NCBI GenBank assembly: GCA_037954665.1
Contig: JBBMOL010000016.1
Coordinates: 7,440,001-7,504,000, forward strand
Source: Laguncularia racemosa
Taxonomy: Eukaryota > Streptophyta > Magnoliopsida > Myrtales > Combretaceae
DNA: 64,000 nucleotides
Direction: 5' to 3'
Shown here: piece after piece, positions 48,599 through 60,522 of the stretch
Numbering within the stretch: the first letter of the stretch is position 1
Layout of the letters: each line of letters opens with the position of its first letter
Notes under the pieces: model-generated
Told to the model about the DNA's origin: nothing
The model's input: the letters and a program-made list of their open reading frames with translations, nothing else
Database searches by the model: none
Program-made: the position numbers and the translations under genes

Positions 48599-51500
48599 AT
48601 GAAAGAGGTCAATTCGGATTTATTCGACCCGAAGATAGATATGGAATCGGACCAATCTCATTCGTCCGAAGGTAACTTCGGATTTGCTTTCAATGACAGT
48701 AATTTCTCCGATCGTGTTCTACGGATCGAGATCGTCGGCGGTCCCTCCGACGGTAGGTCGGACGCCGAAGGCCTATGTAGCAGTGTTTCTGATTGGGCTC
48801 GTTTAAGGAAGAGGAGGAGAGAAGATCATATCAGAAAAGAGAGCTGTAAGTACTTTCAATGTTGTGTTTTTAGGTTCAAATTGTTGCTTACGATTGATGG
48901 GATATCTGGTTGTTGATAGGAATGGGAGCTTATTGTTGTCATTTGTGATGTGAACTTTAGTTAGGGTTTGAAGCTTATGAATTTGTGTGAAGTGGATTTA
49001 AGAGCCCAATTTTTAGAAACCGGGTTTCAAGTTTCGAGCTTTAGAGGAATTTAAGGACTTTGCCTAAGTTAGTTGTTGTCAATTTAGAGGGACAATGTAA
49101 GAGTCGTAGCTGAAAGCGGTTGTGCTGTCTGGGGCTTAAAACGTAGAAGATGGTGAGCGATTGGTAACCAATAGTCACGGTAAACGTCTGTATTTGAAGC
49201 GATTGAAAATTTATGGAAATGGTTTATCTTTTTTTTTGTAAAGAGGAAGCAAATTATATGTTTGGGACTTACCAAAAAAAAATCATATGTTTGGGATAGA
49301 GAGACTGCTCATAGCTGCTTAGCATAGGACATCTGTGTCGCCATGTTGTTAGTTTTTCTCATTTGCTTGGGGTCTGCATATGCGGGCCTATGTGATATGA
49401 AAGAAAATAAAGAATGGACTTGGTTTTTCCTACACGGCTCTTGAAAACAGTGTTTTCTTATGAATTTATTACGTGTTTGGTATGCGGGAATGGATTAGGA
49501 ATGGAATCGTTATTCCAAGGTCCATTATGATCCCTGTGTATGTGATTACTTGGAATTGGTGATTCCGATTTTAAAAGGTAGTTTGATTCCACCGTTGAAG
49601 TGGTAGAATCATGATTCTGTTTTGCTCTCACTAATAGGAAATTACCCATACAGTCTCTTTAAACCTGAAACACAAATTCTTTGTTTTTGTGAATGGGAAG
49701 GAGACGCTGGGATAATTTCATTATTTTCACGTGTATGCAATGCACATGCAGTTATTGCTTAAAAGGAATGTATATTATTTTAGTTAACTCCCCATCTTAT
49801 GTTTAGATGATCATAAGATGATATTATTGTATACACACTCCATTCTATTTCAAACACGTTACAATCATGCAGAATACTGGAATGAAATCAAAGATTCCAT
49901 GGACATTTCCAAACACAGCAATGGATTAGTCTTCCCCTTCTTGATTCCATTTCTTTCCATTCCAACCTATTCCATTCTATTCCTGCATACTAAATGTTGT
50001 TGTATTGTTTCAAATGCTCTTTCTAGCAATGACAAGTGAGCGTTTGTGGTATCATGTTATTCTATCCTTCTCCCATGTATTTATTTTTATTGTTTTGTAC
50101 ATAAAGCTGCTTATACTTGATGTATGTTTTCAGCTCTTGATCTTAGCGAATGTGCTGAGGAGCAGATCCTGAACCAGCCTGATATGGATGACTGTGATGG
50201 GTTTGAAAATCAAGATGAACCAGTTGCAATGGTAGAAGAATCACCATCAGGTACTGGATTATTTCTTGTATGTTATTTTATTGTTCATTGAACACATTTT
50301 GTTCAAGTGTGAAAGATGAAAATAGTTATAGAAGTTTAAATTTAATGGAAAGTGACAGCTTATGTTTGAAATTTTTTTTTTGAAAAGAATTAGAAATCAC
50401 AGCTCATGTTTGTTTAATTTTTATGAAAATGATGAAAAGTAACAGCTCATCTTTTGGGGCAGTTCTCCTATAAATTCTGGTAAATTGAGTTCGGTGAAAA
50501 AAATGGGCAGAGAAGGTGAATGGATTCTAGAGAGGAAAATTACCCAAAAAGATTCTAAATAGGAAGATCTGCTTCTCTCTGGAATATGCAACCTTGGAAA
50601 CCAGTTTCATTGGTCTCTCTTGCTCCTGATCCTTCATGGTATTGCCTTCTACTATCCTCTTCTCTTAGACTCTAGCTAGATTGAATTCCAACCCAGATCC
50701 GAACACTAGCATATGTTTACCTGAATCTAACCAGATGAAACACAACGCAATGCGCTCAACCAAACACCTTACACCATGAGACTATTCAAACAATACATGA
50801 GGTGACCCAAGAAAGCCTCTACCCAATCATCCAAACACAAACCAAACTGATCATCTTCATTTAAATGTCCCAAAGCCATCCCAAACAATTAAAAACCAGA
50901 ACCCACCTGCTGACTCTAAAACTGCCTTGGACGAAGAGAAATAAAGCAAGCCAGAAAATTCACAGCCGGCCTTCGAGGTGGTAGAAACCAAACTGATCAT
51001 CTTCATTTAAATGTCCCAAAGCCATCCCAAACAATTAAAAACCAGAACCTACCTGCTGACTCTAAAACTGCCTTGGACGAAGAGAAATAATGCAAGCCAG
51101 AAAATTCACAGCCGGCCTTCGAGGTGGTAGAACCAAGGGGAGTAAAAATGACATCTTACAGCATGAGGATAGATTACCATTTGAGAACTTAACACTGTTC
51201 AGACTATTGCAGGGGCTAGCAGGTATCGGATGGATGGTGTAGAAAGTCCTACCATATCTTAAGTATGGGCTTCAGGGATTTAGAACTGAAACCTATCCCG
51301 TAAACCTCTTGAACTATTGTTGAACCTATACCAGTAGAATGTGCATCTTTTAGGGTGCCTTGTGGAACCTTAGGCTTTTTAACTTTTCCTTTGGTGTAAA
51401 AGAAAGGTATTGCCATTCATCCTTGATGTCATAATATTTCAGTTGCAAGTCAATATCATTTAAAGTTAAACTACAAATGTAAACACAATTTATGTTTAGA

Positions 51501-54104
51501 TTTATTGCCAATAAAATAGCCAGATATTAGCTTATAGGAATGTGTTGTAAATTTGACCAACTTGGTTGAATTTCTACTTTCTTTGTTGCATCTTGTAATA
51601 TATTACAAACTGGATACAAGCTACTCTGAATGCTGTGAAAAATTGCAAGGCACCCCAAGACTTGGATTCTGTGGTTTACACAATAGAAGTTTCATAGTTT
51701 TCTCCACAGTTTCCGGGTAGGTATGTTGTATATACCATAACCTATACTGTGAAAGTAGGCTCCAAAAACTTGGAATCAAAACATACTTTGTGATGACTAG
51801 TACTCATCTTGAACCTATGTGTTAGGTATTATGTAATTAATAATAGTATTGGTATAGTAAGTATCAGTAAATGTGTGGTAATTAGGTAGCCCCCTACATT
51901 GGTAGGGACTTGGCAACCTGTACCATATGTTTTTACTAGTATATCTAATATATCTACTGAAATTATGATTAAAAAAATAAGTTTAGTGAACTGTTTTGGA
52001 ACATTCATGCACTGCACCTTATTGTATTTATCATGTGAAAATTGAAAGTTTTGCTTCTAACCCAGAAAAAGGAAGGGAAAAACAAAGTGAATGTAAGGAT
52101 GTAGAGATGTTTAGATAAGACAAATATCAGGTTTCAGCATTTGTATTATTAGTTGACCATTACTTCTTTCTCTGGTAGGTGATGAAGCTACAAACAGTAA
52201 TGACTCAAGCTGGAGCATGGATTGCTCAGCAGTTATAAGAATTAAAACATTACACATTAGCAGTCCTATTTTAGCTGCTAAAAGTCCATTTTTTTATAAG
52301 GTAAAGCTTGCAGATATTATAGATCCATTCAAGTTTATCTAAGTACTGTAAAGGTCAACTCTTAACATTTTTATACAATCTATATGTAGCTTTTCTCAAA
52401 TGGGATGAGGGAATCAGAGCAACGACATGTAACACTACGTATTACTGCTTCTGGTATTAACTCTCCGTCTCATTCCTTCTGATAAATTTTACTCACGCTT
52501 TTGTTTGGGGTATTCTGTAGTGAAGCCTTGTACCTTAAAGTAGATTCCCATTATATCAGATCATCTTAATGTCTCTTTCTTTCCCCAAAACAGAGGAGGC
52601 AGCGCTAATGGAGCTACTCAACTTTATGTACAGCAATACATTATCTGCTACTACTGCCCCAGCTTTGTTGGATGTATTAATGGCTGCTGACAAATTTGAG
52701 GTTGCATCTTGTATGAGGTACTGCAGCCGGATGTTGCGGAATATTCCAATGACACCGGAATCTGCACTGCTTTATCTGGAGCTACCATCTAGTGTTTTAA
52801 TGGCTGATGCAGTCCAGCCATTGACTGATGCAGCAAAGCATTACCTTGCTAGTCGCTACAAGGACATAAACAAGTAAGTGCTTGTCAGTCATCCTGATAA
52901 TATTTTGTTGTGCACTGTCCTAAGTGATAAGCAATGTCTCAGCATAATTGTTAAGAAAATTGCCATCACTGATAACATTTTGTTGTGCCTCTCCTACTTG
53001 ATAAGCATATGTCTGACATGCAGCATTATTGTTATGGACATCGCCATCTGGTATAAATCTATGGAAGACTTTTTTTTTAAATAATAGGTTTTGTGGAAGT
53101 TCATTCACTTTATAATTGATATGTTGGTAGAGGTCCTAGCTTCAGTCTAGTCATCGAGAGGGGAAAAAAGGCATCTCTGTATATCCTACTTGGCACCTAA
53201 GCTTTTACAGGAGTTCATGTGCTGTGGTCATTCATTATTTCTTCTCCAATTAACTTGTGCCTAGAGATAACATTATGTATCCTGAAACAGGTACCAAGAA
53301 GAAGTGATGGCCCTGCCGCTTGCAGGATTTGAGGCTATTTTATCGTGTGATGATCTCCAGGTAGCATCAGAAGATGCTGTTTATGACTTTGTTTTGAAAT
53401 GGGCTAGGGTGCAGTACCCTTTGCTAGAGGATAGGAGAGAAGTCCTGGGCTCACGCCTTGCACGCTTCATCCGTTTTCCGTTCATGTCCTGCCGAAAACT
53501 TAAAAAGGTTTTGACTTGTAATGACTTTGATCATGACTTTTCATCCAAGCTTGTTCTTGAGGCCCTGTTTTTCAAGGCTGAGGCCCCTCACCGGCAACGT
53601 ACCTTGGCTGCTGATGATTCTTCATCCTTGAGTCGGCGTTTCACAGAACGTGCCTACAAGTATCGTCCTGTCAAGGTGGTTGAATTCGAACTTCCACGTC
53701 AACAGTGTGTTGTGTACCTGGACTTGAAGCGGGAGGAATGTGCAAGTCTTTTTCCATCGGGACGAGTGTACTCTCAGGCATTCCACTTGGGTGGACAAGG
53801 GTTCTTTCTTTCAGCGCACTGCAATATGGATCAGCAGAGTTCGTTCCATTGCTTTGGGCTTTTTCTAGGGATGCAAGAGAAAGGATCTGTTTCCTTCGCT
53901 GTGGATTATGAATTTGCAGCAAGATCGAAGCCGACAGAGGAATACGCTAGCAAATATAAGGGAACTTACACATTTACAGGTGGCAAGGCTGTTGGATACC
54001 GAAATCTTTTTGCAATACCATGGAATAATTTCATGGCAGAAGACAGCCTTTTCTTCATAAACGGCATTCTTCATCTCAGAGCTGAGCTTACCATAAAGCG
54101 CTAA
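48599..54104 (+). CDS. LRB: BTB-BACK protein, LRB1/LRB2 (POB1) orthologue
   Basis: Six exons: 48599-48845, 50134-50250, 52179-52300, 52390-52453, 52594-52873 and 53291-54104. Every intron is GT-AG, and all joins keep frame and match the family. Total is 547 residues; Arabidopsis LRB1 (At2g46260) and LRB2/POB1 (At3g61600) have about 560. The N-terminus (FGFAFNDSNFSDRVLRIEI, then WARLRKRRREDH, a likely nuclear signal) is characteristic. The BTB domain spans about 138-240 (ISSPILAAKSPFFYKLF, then LLNFMYSN), the BACK domain about 250-360 (VMALPLAGFEAIL), and the conserved C-terminal domain about 380-545 (RPVKVVEFELPR, HCNMDQQSSFHCFGL). LRB proteins are substrate adaptors of CUL3 ubiquitin ligases; in Arabidopsis they act in red-light signalling on phytochrome B and PIF3. 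Exon 2 (Glu/Asp-rich) is the least conserved part. No defect was seen. Confidence 0.94.
49475..49994. mobile_element. MITE in intron 1 of LRB
   Basis: A segment of about 520 bp whose ends are imperfect inverted repeats: TTTGGTATGCGGGAATGG on the left and, read on the other strand, TTTAGTATGCAGGAATAG on the right. Both are followed by GGAATGGAA-type subterminal repeats. This terminal pattern is common in angiosperm non-autonomous DNA elements. A target duplication could not be fixed, so the superfamily is left open. It lies wholly inside the intron. Confidence 0.75.
50251..52178 (+). other. Intron 2 of LRB (1.9 kb)
   Basis: The longest LRB intron. It contains a less AT-rich segment (about 50560-51200) that looks like inserted DNA and includes the 146-bp duplication. 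No coding potential was recognised. Confidence 0.7.
50841..51132. repeat. 146-bp recent tandem duplication in LRB intron 2
   Basis: Two adjacent copies, 50841-50986 and 50987-51132, both starting ACCAAACTGATCATCTTC. I see only two internal differences (CCCACC/CCTACC and AAATAAAG/AAATAATG), plus one at the junction. Such identity in an intron means a young duplication or recent gene conversion. Confidence 0.93.
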
Positions 54105-55163
54105 CAAACTTTCCCCCTGGACATGATGTAGCTCTTGATTCATCTTATCGTTTAACAGTCTTGACTAGTTTTTCAATTTTTTCATTGCTCTGATATCTTC
54201 TTTTTAACTCGGAAGATGAGATTCAAAGTACGTATGGCGCCATCCACTTGAAGCAAAGAGTGGAGGAGTAGTGCTTTTGGGGTCATATACCGCCTAAAAG
54301 CAAAAATGTAAATGGAAATAGTGGTTGAAAAGGGAGTTTTATGAACTTAGTTATGTAGTTTTTCATATTATGGATTCTTTGCTTATGGTTTTCTTCACGT
54401 CATCGTTTCCTGAGCTGCCCCACTAATTTATCCTTCTCTTGCCTTATGTGTACGTCTGGGGGATATACAAGGTGTGATTACACCGACAGTTTTACTATCC
54501 CTGATCGGTGTTTCCTTCCATGTGCTCTATAATCTGCCATTTATGAGTAAAGAAGTTACATGCATATCATAGTTTATTTATGTATGGCAGGATGTGATTC
54601 ATGGAGTGCTATTATTGATGAGGAAAGTCGGTCTTGATTAGCGAGGTTTGTAAGAAAGATTAGGTAATAGTAGGGTTACGTGAACACTTTAAAAATGCAA
54701 TTTATAAAAGCAAGCATGTTGGCTCGTACATGAATTACTTGTAAGACTTGATTTGAGCCCGTAAGGACTGGATTGAAGTACTAGCCAGGTTATTGAATTA
54801 TAGTTTGGAAGGAAAGGCCGTTATGGTTTGAATTATATATATACACGGTTTTGTAAACTAATAAAATTAAAACTAATCTAAACTGATTTTATCGAATAGC
54901 AATTTACAAGGCAATAGGTTATATACTGATGAGGCTATCACTTGAAAAATTAGTAAATTACACATGTATACTAGTATATATGAGAATAAATGCCCATTAA
55001 TTAGATTACAAGGAAACCCATCCCTTTTGAGTCACAACAATTCTATTTATGATATTGATTTCCATTTCGAGTTGCTTTCTTCATATTTATAAGCTAATAT
55101 GTTGGTTCCTGCACAAATCTAAATGCCTTAGTTAATCTCGATTATCATGCATGCGTCTTTATT
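54105..55163. other. LRB 3' flank and intergenic DNA
   Basis: The first few hundred bases are probably the LRB 3' UTR (moderate GC). No other gene is visible. Confidence 0.5.
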
Positions 55164-55726
55164 AGGTTGTTCGTCAAGTTGAATTGAACAACAAAATGTA
55201 GTTTATATATATATATGGTTCAACTCGCGGTTTGATTTGTATCATATTGAAATGGTTTGTGATTTGGTTTAGGAGGTTAAATCAAACTAATTCGCTTAAA
55301 CATGAATTGAACTACTTGTTAAAAAATAAAAAATAAATAACATTTTATAGTTTTGAATCCTATTGACATTTCAATCTAACCTTATTTATTTATTGTCTTC
55401 CATCTCACTATTAGCCTTCACAATCTACTCCATTTCCTTTACCTTTATCTCTCATTTTTCAAATAGACTTGTGCATCTTCACTATTACCCAAGATATAAT
55501 GGCACTATGAGATAATGGTATATGACTTAAATTCTTGAGTAATATTTCTTATTTTGAGCATCAATGTTTAGTTGAACACTTTGATGCATATTATTATTAA
55601 CTAGAATAAGTTGCTTCCAAAAGTGGTTCGAATTGAGTTGTTTCTAATGCAGTTTAGTTTCGTTCAACTTGGCTTAGTCCCTAAATTGAGTTGAACCATT
55701 GAATTGAATTGAACCATGAACATCCT
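55164..55726. repeat. TIR-type dispersed repeat rich in TTGAATTGAAC motifs
   Basis: It begins AGGTTGTTCGTCAAGTTGAA and ends with a sequence that reads AGGATGTTCATGGTTCAATT on the other strand, an imperfect inverted repeat. The interior carries many GAATTGAAC/GGTTCAA motifs in both orientations. It fits an old non-autonomous DNA element. There is no clear target duplication. Confidence 0.5.
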
Positions 55727-56469
55727 AGTCTATATGAAGATAATTTAATATTTATAAAAAAAATTATTCCCTTTCAAGTTTTTCAAAATTTAATTTATAA
55801 ATAAATCACACGCATAATAATAGATTTATAAATTATGAAATTTGGATTAGAAAACATTCAAATAATTAAAGCAAAATATAAATAATACATAATAAAATTA
55901 CTACATCAAATCTATGTCTAATCCCACAAAAATAAATTAGTTCGTGCTAACTATGAAAACAAGACGAGAAACATGATGGTAAAGTAAACCAAGAGGAAAG
56001 AAAGAACTTGATGTAAATTCATGCTTGGTTCTATTGTCTAATTCATCTTTTTTAATTATTATGCAACTTTAGTAGACTACTTGTGGATTAATTTTTGGTA
56101 GCTAGAAAATAAAAATATGATGTTTGCTTTTCAATTATGTTCTAAATGGGCGCAACTTAAACTATGAAAATGTGGTTGCCAAAGAGCAATACATGCGTTG
56201 TGCTACTAGGTGAAATAGTAGAGTGTTGCACTCTAGATGGCAAGAGTCTAATAGCTGAAAGCACCACTAGCTCATGCACTTGAGTAGCACGAGACACATG
56301 GAATCCTATGTGAATTAGCAAGGACTATCTTATAAGGATAAATACTTCTATATGATTGAGCACGAATTAGTACTATAAGTGATGTGCCTAGAGTGATAGC
56401 CATTGATTCACAAGAATTATTTCTACACCCTCCTCTCATGATATGACCCATGATAAAAAAAAAAAAAAA
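55727..56469. other. AT-rich intergenic DNA
   Basis: No gene was seen. The part from about 56150 is less AT-rich and may belong to the retroelement remnant that follows. Confidence 0.4.
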
Positions 56470-56867
56470 AAGAGTGGTTTGTTCACCACAATTCTACAAG
56501 ACTTAACAAGAACAAGGAAATTGAGAAAACTCTCAAGGAAAATGTAATTGTTGAAAAAACAATATTCCATAATAGGTCTTATAATTAATATTTATAGCTC
56601 TAGCTTTTTCATGATTGAAATAGGAAACAATGATAAGGAAAATAGCATAAAATCTTTGAGTATGGAAGAAATTGTTTTGTTCACAATTAAGTACACAATT
56701 GTGTACTTGCCTTGCTCGTGTTCTTGGTTACATGCCTACAATCACGGTTGGAGACACATCTTGAATGTCTTCATCTTTCGTAAGGTTCACGATCCAGTTC
56801 ATGGGTGTGAAACTAGTTGTGTTTCTCTAATGTTAATTAAGACGAGAGGTTTACAGCTGGAATCACA
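56470..56867 (-). mobile_element. Probable 3' LTR of a Ty3/gypsy-type element
   Basis: Read on the minus strand, a purine-rich stretch (CATGGGGAGATCAAG) is followed at about 56867 by TGTGATTCCAGC, a likely LTR start. About 265 bp further on is a promoter-like AGCTATAAATATT, then a leader-like block (CTTGAGAGTTTTCTCAATTT) typical of plant LTR R-U5 regions. A polyprotein C-terminus lies just upstream. The other LTR was not found, so the outer end at about 56470 is an estimate and only a remnant is claimed. Confidence 0.5.
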
Positions 56868-57064
56868 GTCTTGATCTCCCCATGGTTGCCATATTTCCTT
56901 AATTCTTGAGCCCAAATGCATGTCTTCTCATTATAATCTTGAACATGTGTTGAGAAACCTTCAATCGTGTATTTTTCTTCTTCACTTGGCATTCTACTAA
57001 CAATCCTATTTGACAAATTTTGTAATCCTCTTGCCCGAGATCGAGCCAATGGCCCTAAACTCAT
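56837..57064 (-). pseudogene. C-terminal fragment of a gypsy-like polyprotein
   Basis: A 75-codon open frame with LGPLARSRARGLQNL near its start. The GP-(M/L)-(T/A)-R-(S/A)-RA(K/R) pattern is the usual tail of plant Ty3/gypsy polyproteins. The frame ends shortly after the putative LTR start, as in intact elements. The rest of pol is missing: directly upstream on this strand is mitochondrial-type rRNA sequence instead. Confidence 0.55.
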
Positions 57065-57068
57065 TTGA

Positions 57069-59060
57069 ACCTCATCAGTAAGGAAAGGGTGAAAAGAACC
57101 CCATCAGGAAGTGAAATAGAATAGAAACTATAATCTCTCAAGTACTGTGTGCTTGTTGAAGAGTCAACTAGTGACTTAAAGGTAGTGGCTTAGTTTAAGG
57201 GAACCTCCTAGAGTAAGAGTGAAAGTGAGTCTTCGTAGGACAATTATCACTGCTTATGAACACAAACTTAGGTGATATATATATGACTAAGATGGAGCTT
57301 AAGTGAAACTAAGTGGGGATTTCAGTCAATTGATGTTGAAGAATTAATGGATGAGTTGTGGTTAGGGTACAATGCCACTCAAACTAGATGGTTCTTTCTA
57401 AAATGCATTGAGGCACAACAGTTTGTTGGACATTTAGGGGTAAAGACTGTATTGGTGCTGGCTATTGTAATGGTACCAAATCGAGAAAATCTTTGATACC
57501 TATATATGGCCTCAAAATAATGGGGTCTAGGTTTGTTAATGAGATGATGAGGGAATAAGCTTCATTGTTGAGAGGGAAACAACCTAAATTAGTAGTTAAG
57601 ACCCTTAAATGACTGTTCAATGATAAAGAGGTTACGATATAGAGATAGCTGGGAGGTTTACCTAAAAGTACCCACCCTTGAAAGAGTACGTAATAGCTTG
57701 ACACTTTTACACTAAAGTTGAGCAGGGTTAAGCAATTTGCCAAAATTGTAGGGTGTAAGAATGCATTTATGGGGGTAGCGTTTCCCCTTAGAGGAAAGTA
57801 CCCATAAAAGTAGAGGTGGATGGAGTAGAAGTGAGAATGTCAGCTTGAGTAACACAAACATTGAAGAGAATCTAATGGCTTGAAAGCTTAAGAGTTTCTC
57901 TATAAGGTTCATCCATGGAGGATGGGTGAAGGCCTAAAATCAAGCTGAAAGGCATAGTCAATGAACAGTGGATGAACATTCCTATATTACCCCTTGTTGG
58001 TCCAAAGAGGAAGGATGTGGGTAGGTTAGTGAAAAGATAGTTATCAATTTAAGGACATAAGGTATCCTTGCTTTCTTAAGGTGAGAAGAGGTAAAGAAAA
58101 TACATTAAGTGAATGTTTGAATACCAGGTGTTATGATGCTGAAGTAAACATTGCCATACTCTTGGGATCCTTTGCCCAAAATTGACAATGGTGGGTAAGT
58201 ATAAAATACTTAGGGCATGGGAAAACTCTTGCCTTGTGACTTTAAAGGAAGGGTTGCCTTCTCATAAAGGGGGTCACATTGACCAAGCATAGGCAATAGG
58301 TCTCCACAAAGTCGTAAGATCATGTATGGGGGTTGGCACCTACCTAATTTTAGAAGTTTAAGGAAGTTGTTAACTTAATGACCAGAGAGTCGACAACTTG
58401 AAGCCCTTATGAAGGATTCCATATTGAGTAAGTTTCAATCTACATAGAAGACACAACAATCTAGGCATTGTCTCAAAGAGAGACTTGGTGAAATAGACTT
58501 GTTTATGAAGATGCCAACTACCTATACCTAAGCAAAAAGACCTTGTAAAGCTTTACTGTTACCTGGGATTGAATGTGGGCCTTTCCAACATATCTTAAGT
58601 GGAAGGCAAAGAAGGCCTCTTTTAGGGGGGCTAGAGCCATTGATAAGATACCACTCTAAAAGAATTAGAATTGTAACCTTGTATGAGGATCTATAGGCCA
58701 AGAGATAGTCTTGGATGGACAATCTTAAGTAGACAATTTTTATGGGACATAGGCCTCCCCAAAGTTAATAGAGGCGTGCAAAGTTTGTCAAGCTAGATGG
58801 AGATTGACCTTTGAGTGTAAAGGTTGAAGAGAGTTTAAGTGCAAGACATACCCAACGGGTTGGGATGGCAGCTTTAGTGAACAAACGGTGCTGAGTGGAA
58901 GGTTGTTGCCTAACAGATAAAAGTTACTCTAAGGATAATGTGATGAAGTTCCTTAAGAGCAGGGGAGGTTTGCCACCTTGATGTCTGCTCTTTGCCACCT
59001 AAGGCTATAATATTCTAATGGTGTTGAGTGGTATGTGTGCTGGGTTTAGAATGTGTGCAT
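57069..59060 (+). pseudogene. rrn26 (nuclear fragment): Nuclear copy (NUMT) of mitochondrial 26S rRNA, partial and decayed
   Basis: About 2 kb follows the large-subunit rRNA from the GTGAAAAGAACCCC region (57089) to the GCTGGGTTTAGAA region (59039), in order. Landmarks: CACCCTTGAAAGAGTACGTA (57673), GAGAATGTCAGCTTGAGTAA (57833), GTCGTAAGATCATGTATGGG (58311), GAGGCGTGCAAAG (58771), GATAAAAGTTACTCTA in the peptidyl-transferase part (58916) and CTTGATGTCTGCTCTTTGCC (58978). GAGGCGTGCAAAG and CCCCTTGTTGGTCC fit the plant mitochondrial gene rather than the plastid one. It is shorter than the matching part of plant 26S, so internal deletions are likely. The 5' and 3' ends of the rRNA are absent. 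Differences are mostly C to T and G to A. It is not functional. Confidence 0.9.
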
Positions 59061-59755
59061 GTTTTGTTGAACTATTGTTACTTCTTTTTATAATTGAAAA
59101 TAAAATCTAACCTATATTTTTTGGATATGTAAAGAGAAGATTTACATCATTCTTTTTTTTTATCATTCCTTATCTTATGCATGTGTGCTTTTTGTAAACC
59201 TTAGCTGCTATTGTTATAATTTATGGACTAGCTATAACTTGTGGACTGATGTAATGTAAAGCATTTTAAATACAGGAAAAATGTATTGGAAGACCTAAGT
59301 TTTCTTTATTTTTTGTTTTAGGACTTATGCTTTTATTTTTGTCTGTTTCAGGACTTAAGTGTTTCAAAATGAGTTAGAATGGGCTTTGTTACTTTCTGTT
59401 AGAAGTAATATCAAAAGTCAAGTCTTGAATTTAAAAAATGAAGTAAAATTTAGGTCTTATGATGAGAAAAAAATGTAAGTCTCAAATTAAGAATTTATGA
59501 AAACTTAGTTTTTCTGTTGTTTAAAAGTGTTTTTCATTTTATTTGTTTTTTTTTTCATTTTAACATCTAACTTTAACAATACTTGTAATGGAGAGCAACT
59601 AAAATACTATATTGATCATTTTTTGAAAATTTAGGTCCATAAATGACACTTTTAAAAACATGAATCCTAAATTAGAAAAAAAAAAATTAAAAATTATGTA
59701 TTTACTTTGAAATGCATTGGACACGAATATAGGCTTTAGTTGATTGGCAGTACCT
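59061..59755. other. AT-rich intergenic DNA
   Basis: No gene or clear repeat was seen. Rich in T-runs and TTAGGACTTA-like words around 59320-59460. Confidence 0.45.
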
Positions 59756-60435
59756 AGGAGTGAGCATGGATTGAATTAGTTTTTTTTTTTTTGCTAAACT
59801 AAATCAAACCATAAAAATACGATTTTTTTTTCTTCTCACTTTTCTCACTTCAAACCCAACCATACGATTCGGTTTTAGATTTGTTCCAAACCATAAAATT
59901 TCAGTTTGGTTTATAGATTAAATCATATTTTGTTTTCTATGAAAATATATTCACTTAACATATAATCTTATAAGAGCAGTATTAAATTAATTTAATAGTA
60001 GCATGCATTAATATTATATAAGGGATTGATAAAGTTAATATTCAAATAATTAAAAAAATTTAAAAGCATAATACAACTAATTTATTTTTCAAGCTAGCAT
60101 ATAACATAAATTTTGAGTTACTCTATATACCTATTTATTAAATTATGATCATAAAATTTAAATACATATAAATTTTTAAATGTAAACTAAAAATTCTTTT
60201 TAATATTATGTTACAATAAAAGAACATTTTAAGTTACGAGTAAAATATTATTATTATTTTTTTCAAAATGGTTTAATTTAAAGTATTCCTCAAAACCAAC
60301 CATAAATTTCTAGTTTGGTTCGGATTGGAAAATTTCAAACCAAATTGTAAAAAATAAATAAATAACCATATCTTCAATTGAGTTTGCTTTGGTTTGTAGA
60401 TTGATTTAATTTGGTTGATTTTTTTTCTCACCCCC
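59756..60435. repeat. TIR-type dispersed repeat rich in TTTGGTT motifs
   Basis: It begins AGGAGTGAGCATGGATTG and ends TTTTTTCTCACCCCC, which reads GGGGGTGAGAAAAAA on the other strand, so both ends contain GTGAG(C/A). The interior holds many GGTTTGGTT/AACCAAAC-like motifs in both orientations, for example TTTGGTTCGGATTGG near 60314. This matches a widespread angiosperm foldback repeat type. Decayed. Confidence 0.55.
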
Positions 60436-60522
60436 AGCGGTAACTTCACTTTGCTAGGTAGTTGTGACTTGCTTTTCTTGATGAGGATGAGTGGACCCTA
60501 ATTGGACATTTCCACCGATTAA

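Noticed and set aside
53671..54143. Overlapping frames on both strands in the last LRB exon
   Set aside because: Shadows of the conserved LRB coding frame.
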